Below are positions 25,874-32,023 of a stretch of 33,966 nucleotides of DNA, in pieces. The stretch's first letter is position 1. Each line of letters begins with the position of its first letter. The stretch is from assembly GCA_947627045.1 (NCBI GenBank), contig CANQUM010000020.1, positions 1-33,966 of the forward strand, given 5' to 3'. A program made the translations under genes and the position numbers. This DNA comes from an uncultured Clostridia bacterium (GTDB taxonomy: Bacteria > Bacillota > Clostridia > Oscillospirales > Ruminococcaceae). The notes below the pieces were generated by a model that worked only from the letters and a program-made list of their open reading frames with translations, had not been told where the DNA came from and did no database searches.

Positions 25874-25914
25874 TTGCAAAATTATCATTTTTTTGTTATC
25901 ATAATAATGATAAC
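25874..25914 (+). promoter_or_regulatory. Proximal promoter with overlapping palindrome (possible autoregulatory operator)
   Basis: TTGCAA (25874-25879), 17 bp, then TATCAT (25897-25902). The -10 box lies within GTTATCAT-AATA-ATGATAAC (25895-25914), a perfect 8-bp inverted repeat. A further ATTATCAT half-site occurs at 25881-25888. A protein bound here would cover the -10 box and start site. That the regulator just downstream binds it is inference. Confidence 0.5.
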
Positions 25915-25959
25915 TTGACCTATGTCGGTATATTAAATTTTATCAGAGGAGAAAAAGAC

Positions 25960-27045
25960 ATGTCAAACAGATTGTTTCAAAATGTTATTCACCAAATGAA
26001 GGACACAGTGGATTGTGTTATCGGAGTTATAGATGAAACAGCTGCAATAATTGCTTGTTCAGAGCTTTCCAAGATAGGAACTACAAATGAGTTTGTATCT
26101 TTTGATCTGAACGACTCGCACGAGTTATTCGTCCGTGACGGATATACATATAAGCCGTTCGGAAATCGTATAAAGCCTGATTTTGCAGTTTTTGTTGAGG
26201 GCGTTGACGAAATGGCTGCTAAGTTTGCAAATATTTTGGCAATATCTCTTTCAAGCCTAAAGCAATATTATGACGAGAAGTATGACAGAAATAATTTTAT
26301 TAAAAATGTCGTGCTAGACAATGTGCTTCCTGCTGATATTCTAGTAAAGGCAAGAGAGCTTCATTTTAATGCTGAGGTTTCAAGAGTAGTGCTGCTTATA
26401 AGGATTCTCTCAACTAACGACGTTTCTGCTTATGATGTTATACAGAATCTTTTCCCTGATAAGAATAAAGATTTTGTATTTAATATATCCGAATCTGATA
26501 TTGTGCTTGTAAAAGAAGTTCATGAAAATATAGAAACTTCTGATTTGGAAAAGCTGGCTAAATCAATTTCAGATACATTGAGCTCTGAATTCTATACAAG
26601 AGTAAATGTGGGTATCGGTACGGTCATAGAGGGCGTAAGCGATTTGGCGAGCTCTTTTAAAGAAGCTCAGATCGCACTTGAGGTCGGAAAGGTTTTTGAC
26701 ACTGAAAAAACAATTGTTTCATACGAAAACCTCGGAATTGCAAGACTTATCTATCATCTTCCTACAACTTTGTGTGAGACTTTTTTAAGAGAAGTCTTTA
26801 AAAAGGGTTCGATAGACTCGCTCGACCACGAGACGCTGTTTACTATTCAGAAATTTTTTGAAAACAACCTGAATGTTTCTGAAACGTCGAGAAAGCTGTT
26901 TGTTCACAGAAACACACTAGTATATAGACTTGAAAAAATAAAGAAGCTGACAGGTCTTGATCTAAGAGAGTTTGACCATGCGATCATATTCAAGATAGCA
27001 TTAATGGTCAAGAAATACTTGTCGGCAAATCCGGTTAAGTTTTAG
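25960..27045 (+). CDS. CdaR/PucR-family transcriptional regulator
   Basis: 361 residues. An N-terminal region (about 1-110) shows no clear motif. A middle GGDEF-like fold (about 120-290) has VNVGIGTVIEGVSDLASSFKEAQIALEVGK, the CdaR-type pattern. The C-terminal PucR helix-turn-helix is FFENNLNVSETSRKLFVHRNTLVYRLEKIKKLTGLDL with its RNTLxYRLxKI signature. It starts at ATG 25960 with AGAGGAG 8 nt upstream; the longer open frame from 25915 lacks a ribosome site and would run through the palindrome. The family senses small carbon or purine metabolites, but the ligand here is unknown. It lies 59 bp upstream of ftsE in the same direction. Confidence 0.88.
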   Translation: MSNRLFQNVIHQMKDTVDCVIGVIDETAAIIACSELSKIGTTNEFVSFDLNDSHELFVRDGYTYKPFGNRIKPDFAVFVEGVDEMAAKFANILAISLSSLKQYYDEKYDRNNFIKNVVLDNVLPADILVKARELHFNAEVSRVVLLIRILSTNDVSAYDVIQNLFPDKNKDFVFNISESDIVLVKEVHENIETSDLEKLAKSISDTLSSEFYTRVNVGIGTVIEGVSDLASSFKEAQIALEVGKVFDTEKTIVSYENLGIARLIYHLPTTLCETFLREVFKKGSIDSLDHETLFTIQKFFENNLNVSETSRKLFVHRNTLVYRLEKIKKLTGLDLREFDHAIIFKIALMVKKYLSANPVKF

Positions 27046-27104
27046 TATTTAGGCGGTCTTTGCAGAAACGGCAGACAAAGACTGAATTAGAAGGCGGTGT
27101 AGTT

Positions 27105-27791
27105 TTGGTAGAATTCAATGATGTATCGGTAACATACTCTTCCGGAGTTGACGCTTTAAATCACGTTACGCTTAAAATAAACGACGGGGATTTCGCATTT
27201 GTAGTTGGTTCGTCAGGCGCAGGAAAATCGACGCTTATCAAGTTGATTTTAAAGGAAATTGACGCTACAGAGGGAACAGTTACCGTAAATGGTTTTAATC
27301 TAAAAAAACTAAAGAGAAGAAAAATACCTAATCTTAGGAGAACTTTGGGAATAGTCTTTCAGGATTTCAGACTTATCCCTACAATGACAGTATATGAGAA
27401 TGTTGCATTTGTACTAAGAGTTATTGACGCACCGAAAAAATATATAAAAAGCAGAGTGCCGTATGTTATATCATTAGTGGGACTTGCTCATAAGGCAAAA
27501 GCGTATCCCGAAGAGCTTTCCGGCGGAGAACAGCAGAGGGTTGCTTTGGCAAGAGCGTTGGTAAACGACCCTCAGCTTATTATTGCGGACGAGCCTACAG
27601 GAAATATCGACCCTGCGCTTTCATATGAGATCGTGGAACTGCTCAAGGGAATCAACGAATGCGGTACAACTATTCTTATGGTTACGCATGAGCATGATAT
27701 TGTAAGGCATTTCGGCGGAAGAATTATAAATATCAACGCCGGCAGTATTGCTTTCGATGAAACAATAGGAGGCGCAAATGAAGCTCAGTAG
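27105..27791 (+). CDS. ftsE: Cell division ATP-binding protein FtsE
   Basis: A 228-residue ABC ATPase, the normal FtsE length. Walker A is GSSGAGKST (35-43), the Q-loop region FQDFRLIPTMTVYENVAF is typical of FtsE, and the signature is ELSGGEQQRVALARAL with Walker B LIIADEPTGNIDP. It starts with TTG 27105, AAGGCGG being 7 nt upstream. An earlier in-frame TTG at 27060 would add 15 non-conserved residues. With FtsX it transmits ATP hydrolysis across the membrane to a murein hydrolase. It overlaps ftsX by 14 bp. Confidence 0.95.
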   Translation: MVEFNDVSVTYSSGVDALNHVTLKINDGDFAFVVGSSGAGKSTLIKLILKEIDATEGTVTVNGFNLKKLKRRKIPNLRRTLGIVFQDFRLIPTMTVYENVAFVLRVIDAPKKYIKSRVPYVISLVGLAHKAKAYPEELSGGEQQRVALARALVNDPQLIIADEPTGNIDPALSYEIVELLKGINECGTTILMVTHEHDIVRHFGGRIININAGSIAFDETIGGANEAQ

Positions 27792-28686
27792 TATAAATTA
27801 CCTTGTTGGCAAGGGAATATCAAGTGTATGGAAAAATAAAATGATGTCGTTTGCATCATTCTGTATAATGCTTGTATCGCTGTTAATGGTAGGGCTTTCG
27901 GTGTTGGCTTCAATCAATATTAACAAAATCATCAGCGGAATTGAAGGCAAAAACGAGGTTATAGTTATTGTAAAAGACGGTACCGCCGATGAAGCAATCA
28001 CGGCTTTAGAGTCAAGCATTAAAGAGATAAAAAATGTTGACACAGTATCCTTTTATTCAAGAGAAGAAGCATGGAAATCAATGATTGACGATATGTCAAA
28101 GGAAGAGAAGGAGCTTTTCCAGTATGCAGAGGGAGATAACCCGCTGCCTGACACATATAAGGTTTCTGTAAAGAACATTGAAAAAATGGCTGATACAACA
28201 AATCGTATGTCTACGCTTGAGGGTGTTGAATCTGTTAAGGCGTCAAATGAATTTGCAGATGTGCTTATAAGCGTAAGAAATATCTTTTCGGTTATTGCAT
28301 TGGCGGTTATAGTAGCGCTTATTATAGTTTGTCTCGTTATTATTTCAAACACCACCAGAACAAGCGTTTTTGCAAGGCGAAAAGAAATCAACATTATGAA
28401 ATATGTTGGAGCAACGAATAAGTTTATTAAAATACCTTTCCAAATAGAGGGTACTATAGTAGGTTTAATTGCGGCTGTTGCAGCGTTTGTTTTGACAATG
28501 TTTGTTTACAGAGGAGCAGCTAATCTGATTCAGGAGAACTATCAGATATTAACGATATTAGGCATAGATTCTCTTTATTCATTTAAAGATATAATTATAC
28601 CTGTCGGTATTGCTTATTTAGTTGCTGGAGCAGTTATCGGTGCTATCGGTACAACAATAAGCACAAGCAAATATGTTAAGGTTTAG
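27778..28686 (+). CDS. ftsX: Cell division protein FtsX (permease-like)
   Basis: A 302-residue membrane protein with four spans, one near residues 20-45 and three in the C-terminal half. A large extracellular loop (about 50-165) is the part that binds the PcsB/EnvC-type hydrolase in other species. The conserved cytoplasmic segment TSVFARRKEINIMKYVGATNKFIKIPFQIEG is present. AGGAGG lies 7 nt before the ATG within ftsE. It does not transport a known substrate and works as a mechanotransmitter with FtsE. The hydrolase gene follows 57 bp downstream. Confidence 0.95.
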   Translation: MKLSSINYLVGKGISSVWKNKMMSFASFCIMLVSLLMVGLSVLASININKIISGIEGKNEVIVIVKDGTADEAITALESSIKEIKNVDTVSFYSREEAWKSMIDDMSKEEKELFQYAEGDNPLPDTYKVSVKNIEKMADTTNRMSTLEGVESVKASNEFADVLISVRNIFSVIALAVIVALIIVCLVIISNTTRTSVFARRKEINIMKYVGATNKFIKIPFQIEGTIVGLIAAVAAFVLTMFVYRGAANLIQENYQILTILGIDSLYSFKDIIIPVGIAYLVAGAVIGAIGTTISTSKYVKV

Positions 28687-28743
28687 AGAAATAAAAGATA
28701 GATAAAAATAAAGATATATTGCTTTAGATTAAGAGGGAACAAA

Positions 28744-30069
28744 ATGAAAGTGCAAGGTCTTACTAAAAGAGTTTTTAGCTGTGTTATCGCTGCGGCGTTA
28801 GCTTTTGGGGTCTTTTCCGGAATATCATCATCGGATGTCATTAAAACCTCAGCCTCAAAAGTTTCGGAGGCAAAGGAAAAGGTCGAGGAGTATAAGGCTC
28901 AGCAGAAAGAATTTGAGAAGCAAATTAAAGAAACTGAAGATGATATTGCCAGAGAAGAGGAAAATCAGAAGGCAATTAAAAAGCAGATGGATACCGTTCA
29001 GAAAACTATTCAGAGTCTGGACGAATACATATCGGAACTTCAGGCAAATATTGATGACTTGAACGGTCAGATCGAAAAAACTCAAGAGCTGGTTGATACA
29101 AAAAAGACTGAGATCGACACAGGAATTAGTAATTTCAAGAAAAGACTCCGTGCAATGTATATTGCGGGAAATGATTCATACACATCTATCATTCTCGGCG
29201 CAGAAGATTTTTACGATATACTGATGAAGGTCGAGCTTGTTAAGAGAGTTGCCGACCACGACAATAAAGTTATTGACAGGCTTGTAGCACTCAAGAATGA
29301 ATATGAGGCGGCAGAGAAAAAGCTCGAGGAGCAGAAGGCTCAAGTTGAAAGCGAAAAGGCTACATATGACAAGCAAAAAGAAGAAAAGAAACAGCAGAGA
29401 GCTAAGCTGAAACAACTGTATTCTCAGAGCGCTGAGGCGGAAAAAGCATTAAAAGAAGACAAGGCTGTCTTTGAAAAGAAGAAGGACGAGATAGCTAAGG
29501 AACAGGAAAGTGCTGAAGCGCAATGGGCAAAGCTCGTTGAAGAAGCTAGACAGCGTGCTGCAGCACGAGAAGCTGCAAGAAGTGCTGCATGGCAGAACGA
29601 TACCCCGAGCGGAAATACTGCCAGAACTGCCGGCGGTTCTTCAAAAGTAACAGGCGACTTTATATGGCCGGTTCCGGGATTTTACAATATCACTTACGGA
29701 GTAGGCTGGCGCTGGGGAGCTTATCATGCAGGTATTGATATAGCTTCAAGCGGAATCAGAGGCGCTCAGATTGTAGCTTCTGACGCAGGAACTGTAGTTC
29801 AGGCAGAAAATTATTGCCCCCACGACTACGGCAAAAGCGGAAGCTGCGGCTGCGGCGGAGGTTACGGCAGACATTGTATTGTCGATCATGGAAACGGATA
29901 TATGACTTTATACGGTCATATGGAAAATTGTATAGTGAATGTAGGCGACAAGGTAAATCAGGGGCAAACCTTAGGTTATGTCGGATCTACAGGATTTTCT
30001 ACAGGTGCTCATTGTCATTTTGAAGTAAGACTTAACGGAGTGGCTCAGGACCCTGAAAACTATGTATAA
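28744..30069 (+). CDS. Secreted M23 murein hydrolase with coiled coil (PcsB/EnvC-type, FtsEX partner)
   Basis: 441 residues. A signal peptide (Lys/Arg start, hydrophobic VIAAALAFGVFSGISS) precedes a long coiled coil (about 40-270), the region that docks on FtsX. A short linker with GNTARTAGGSSK follows, then a C-terminal LytM/M23 domain (about 300-441). Zn ligands are visible: His328 and Asp332 in HAGID and His425 in the HxH motif (His423-Cys424-His425). The motif reads HCHFEV rather than the usual HLHFEV. A Cys-rich insertion (Cys358, 368, 370, 378) sits before the conserved GYGRH block. The domain should be active. Placement after ftsEX supports the partner assignment. Confidence 0.9.
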   Translation: MKVQGLTKRVFSCVIAAALAFGVFSGISSSDVIKTSASKVSEAKEKVEEYKAQQKEFEKQIKETEDDIAREEENQKAIKKQMDTVQKTIQSLDEYISELQANIDDLNGQIEKTQELVDTKKTEIDTGISNFKKRLRAMYIAGNDSYTSIILGAEDFYDILMKVELVKRVADHDNKVIDRLVALKNEYEAAEKKLEEQKAQVESEKATYDKQKEEKKQQRAKLKQLYSQSAEAEKALKEDKAVFEKKKDEIAKEQESAEAQWAKLVEEARQRAAAREAARSAAWQNDTPSGNTARTAGGSSKVTGDFIWPVPGFYNITYGVGWRWGAYHAGIDIASSGIRGAQIVASDAGTVVQAENYCPHDYGKSGSCGCGGGYGRHCIVDHGNGYMTLYGHMENCIVNVGDKVNQGQTLGYVGSTGFSTGAHCHFEVRLNGVAQDPENYV

Positions 30070-30089
30070 ATTGATATTTATATAAAGAT

Positions 30090-30124
30090 AGTCAGAATCG
30101 TTTTTTCAGCGGTTCTGACTGTTT
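30090..30124 (+). terminator. Probable terminator of the ftsEX-hydrolase operon
   Basis: An 11-bp stem (AGTCAGAATCG 30090-30100 with CGGTTCTGACT 30110-30120, one wobble pair) has a 9-nt loop. The T tract after it is short (GTTTATG), so termination may be partial. Confidence 0.7.
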
Positions 30125-30141
30125 ATGTAGTACAATATAAT
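30113..30141 (+). promoter_or_regulatory. Candidate promoter of the cupin gene
   Basis: A perfect TATAAT is present at 30136-30141. The hexamer at 17 bp spacing is TTCTGA (30113-30118), a weak -35 that lies inside the terminator 3' arm. It implies a ~105-nt 5' untranslated region. Confidence 0.5.
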
Positions 30142-30166
30142 ATATTTTAGGGGCGGTAGAAGTATA

Positions 30167-30217
30167 TTTTCATCACAAAAGATATCTTGATTATTTACTT
30201 GGACGTGTTGATGAAAA
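30167..30217 (+). repeat. Long-loop inverted repeat in the cupin gene leader
   Basis: TTTTCATCA (30167-30175) and TGATGAAAA (30209-30217) are perfect 9-bp arms separated by 33 nt. They could fold in the leader RNA. A 7-codon ATG reading frame starts at 30211, but nothing supports it as a gene. Confidence 0.5.
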
Positions 30218-30252
30218 ATAAAAAATTTTTATAGAAAGGCAAGTGATTTATT

Positions 30253-30654
30253 ATGAATAAGGAGAATTTAAGTGTGTTTCCCGTTGGGGAAAAGAACGAA
30301 GCATTTGCAAAGTATTTTGTAGGTCAGAGCTATTTGAATATGCTGACTACTGAAGGCGTTTCCATAGGCAATGTTACGTTTGAGCCGGGTTGCCGAAACA
30401 ATTGGCATATTCATCACAAGGGCGGTCAAATTTTACTTGTTACCGCAGGACGAGGCTATTATCAGGAGTGGGGGAAGCCTGCGCAGGAGCTCAAGCCCGG
30501 AGATGTGGTGAATATTCCGCCTGAGGTGAAGCACTGGCACGGAGCGGCGCCTGACAGCTGGTTTGCACATCTTGCTGTAGAAGTGCCGGCAGAGGGAGCT
30601 TCTAATGAGTGGCTTGAACCTGTTGACAGTGAAGAATACAATAAATTAAAATAA
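30253..30654 (+). CDS. Single-domain cupin protein
   Basis: 133 residues forming one cupin barrel. Motif 1 is FEPGCRNNWHIHHKGGQILLVTAGRGYYQ with metal-ligand histidines 52 and 54. Motif 2 is LKPGDVVNIPPEVKHWHGA with His94 or His96. The usual Glu/His in the third ligand place reads Gln59, so metal binding may be altered. It has no fused domain and no signal peptide. Cupins of this kind often occur with carboxymuconolactone decarboxylase-like or redox genes, but none is adjacent here. The function cannot be named. AAAGG precedes the ATG, and a shared terminator follows. Confidence 0.88.
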   Translation: MNKENLSVFPVGEKNEAFAKYFVGQSYLNMLTTEGVSIGNVTFEPGCRNNWHIHHKGGQILLVTAGRGYYQEWGKPAQELKPGDVVNIPPEVKHWHGAAPDSWFAHLAVEVPAEGASNEWLEPVDSEEYNKLK

Positions 30655-30658
30655 ATAA

Positions 30659-30687
30659 AACCGGAGGGTAAGCGCCTTCCGGTTTTT
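30659..30687. terminator. Bidirectional terminator between convergent genes
   Basis: The stem ACCGGAGGG (30660-30668) with CCTTCCGGT (30675-30683) has a 6-nt loop. It is flanked by T residues on the plus side (GGTTTTTAAT) and by A residues on the left that become a T tract on the minus strand. It serves the cupin gene (ends 30654) and the minus-strand gene that ends at 30711. Confidence 0.88.
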
Positions 30688-30710
30688 AATATAATATGTT
30701 TTCTTAGTGA

Positions 30711-31424
30711 TTAGACTTCCAATATGTAATCGGGATAAGAATTTTCTGCAGCAGAAACAACTACAGATTTTGAGTAATCAGAGATACCTGCTCCGATATT
30801 GGGGTTGAACTTTGAATAGATCAAATCGACACAGAATAAAAGTATTAAAAAAATACAAATCAATAATACGATTTTATGCGGAATTTTTTTAATCAAGTCA
30901 TCTAGCAGAGGGGCTAAATAATAAACGCATAAACATCCGCCCAAGCCGAACAATACAGTGCCTATCAGGCAGACCCTGCCGTTTATATTTAGTGCGTATT
31001 GACTGTAATCCCACCAGCGAGTGCCTTTGGTGTATTCAAAGAACCAGCTAGTTGCGTATTCGATAACAGAGGAGGAAACAGCGATAACAATAAATGTATT
31101 AATAGGATTTTTTAAAATTCTCTTTGGAATATACAGAGAAAGGATACCGCCGAACCCGTATATAGGAAGCCAAGGACCGAAAAGCATTCCTCTGTTTACT
31201 ATTGTGCCTTCCACAATGAAGCTAAGTAAAACTTCCCAGAACCAGCCCAAAAACGATAGTGCAAAAAAAATAATTACTAATGAAATTAAATTATATTTTC
31301 TTACATATGTACGCTTGAGCTTTAAATGCCCGACGTTGTATCTGTCTGAAAAAGGAAGCTCCAGAGTTGAATTTTGGCAGTCCAGAGATAAATACTCTGT
31401 TTTGTCATTTTTATTGTTGATCAT
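30711..31424 (-). CDS. CmpB-like putative ABC transporter type IV membrane protein
   Basis: A 237-residue protein with about five membrane spans after a ~45-residue cytoplasmic N-terminus. The signature stretch LSFLGWFWEVLLSF, GTIVNRGMLFGPWLPIYGFGG is diagnostic of the family annotated as putative ABC-transporter type IV (ABC_trans_CmpB). Further conserved blocks are YATSWFFEYTKGTRWWDYS and NINGRVCLIGTVLFGLGG. Despite the family label there is no ATPase nearby and the activity is unproven. AGGAGG lies 6 nt before the ATG, with a strong promoter upstream. It is a single gene, convergent with the cupin gene. Confidence 0.85.
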   Translation of the reverse strand: MINNKNDKTEYLSLDCQNSTLELPFSDRYNVGHLKLKRTYVRKYNLISLVIIFFALSFLGWFWEVLLSFIVEGTIVNRGMLFGPWLPIYGFGGILSLYIPKRILKNPINTFIVIAVSSSVIEYATSWFFEYTKGTRWWDYSQYALNINGRVCLIGTVLFGLGGCLCVYYLAPLLDDLIKKIPHKIVLLICIFLILLFCVDLIYSKFNPNIGAGISDYSKSVVVSAAENSYPDYILEV

Positions 31425-31461
31425 ATGAAGCCTCCTTTCATTTTTTTAAGTAATATACATT

Positions 31462-31490
31462 ATTATAACACATTAAATTTTAATTTGCAA
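31462..31490 (-). promoter_or_regulatory. Promoter of the CmpB-like gene
   Basis: On the minus strand, TTGCAA (31490-31485), 17 bp, then TATAAT (31467-31462) preceded by TGT, so the -10 is also extended. It lies about 38 bp before the ATG. Confidence 0.78.
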
Positions 31491-31602
31491 CAATAAGTCG
31501 AACATTGAACACTGAACAATATACAAAAATTTCATTAGAATAAATATTAGTTATTTTTATATTATATTCTTAAATTTATCGTATGTTCACTAAAGTTTGT
31601 TA

Positions 31603-31632
31603 AAATAAAAAAGCGTACCAAATTTGGTACGC
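31603..31632 (-). terminator. Minus-strand terminator of the tRNA-Arg / repeat transcript
   Basis: GCGTACCAAATTTGGTACGC (31613-31632) is a perfect 20-bp palindrome. On the minus strand it is followed by six T residues and ATTTT (31612-31602). It would end transcription coming from the tRNA and metG side. On the plus strand no T tract follows. Confidence 0.8.
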
Positions 31633-31684
31633 ACAATGGATATTGTTTCTGTGGGTTTTATATAAATTATAGCGTGCCGTTGCA

Positions 31685-31899
31685 GAAGTGCCTGCGGCGG
31701 CTCGCTGTGAAATAATTTTAGTATAGCACTTAATATAAACGCGTAAACAAGAGGAGCAGCTCAATAGTGATTTTTGTACGCGAAGTGCCTGCGGCGGCTC
31801 GCTGTGAAATAATTTTAGTATAGAACTTAATATAAACGCGTGAACAAGAGGAGCAACTCAATAGTGATTTTTGTACGCGAAGTGCCTGCGGCGGCTCGC
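31685..31899. repeat. 97-bp tandem repeat, two full units plus a partial third, next to tRNA-Arg
   Basis: Unit 1 is 31685-31781, unit 2 is 31782-31878, and the third is 31879-31899 (21 bp only). Units 1 and 2 differ at three positions. Each begins with the same GC-rich 21-bp core, plus-strand start GAAGTGCCTGCGGCGGCTCG, followed by ~76 bp of AT-rich DNA. The third core ends 3 nt before the CCA end of the tRNA. The rest of the 478-bp region 31425-31902 holds only the promoter and terminator listed here. No gene is convincing on either strand. Confidence 0.93.
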
Positions 31900-31902
31900 C
31901 GC

Positions 31903-31977
31903 TGGTCTGCCCAGCGAGAATCGAACTCACATCAAAGGAGTCGGAGTCCTTCATTTTATCCGTTAAACTATGGGCAG
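31903..31977 (-). tRNA. tRNA-Arg (anticodon CCG)
   Basis: Folded by eye on the minus strand: acceptor stem CTGCCCA with TGGGCAG (7 bp), discriminator A and an encoded CCA end. The D-stem is GTTT/AAAT with the loop containing GG. The anticodon stem is AAGGA/TCCTT with loop CTCCGAC, so the anticodon is CCG and reads CGG. A 4-nt variable loop precedes the T-stem GTGAG/CTCGC with loop TTCGATT. It lies 46 bp after the metG stop in the same direction and has no clear promoter of its own, so it may be co-transcribed with metG. Confidence 0.93.
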
Positions 31978-31983
31978 TAATTA

Positions 31984-32019
31984 ATATCCACCGAATTTCT
32001 ACCGTTTTTCGGTGGATAT
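31984..32019 (-). promoter_or_regulatory. Hairpin between metG and tRNA-Arg
   Basis: ATATCCACCGA (31984-31994) pairs with TCGGTGGATAT (32009-32019), an 11-bp perfect stem. An internal ACCG/CGGT pairing competes with it. On the minus strand only TTAATTA follows, so it is a poor terminator for metG. It may be a processing or partial termination site in front of the tRNA. Confidence 0.5.
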
Positions 32020-32023
32020 ATTT

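Noticed and set aside
30211-30234. Seven-codon leader peptide before the cupin gene
   Set aside because: It has no ribosome site, lies in the arm of an inverted repeat and shows no regulatory codon run beyond AT-rich bias.
31500-31518. Three GAACA words at 7-bp spacing just upstream of the CmpB-like gene promoter
   Set aside because: Short and low in information. It could be an activator site, but nothing else supports it.
31685-31899. Tandem repeats as a possible CRISPR array
   Set aside because: The 97-bp units are directly adjacent and nearly identical throughout, with no unique spacers, and no cas genes are present.
31730-31954. 74-codon minus-strand reading frame across the repeats and tRNA
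   Set aside because: It runs through the tRNA-Arg gene and both repeat units, has no ribosome site and shows no family resemblance.
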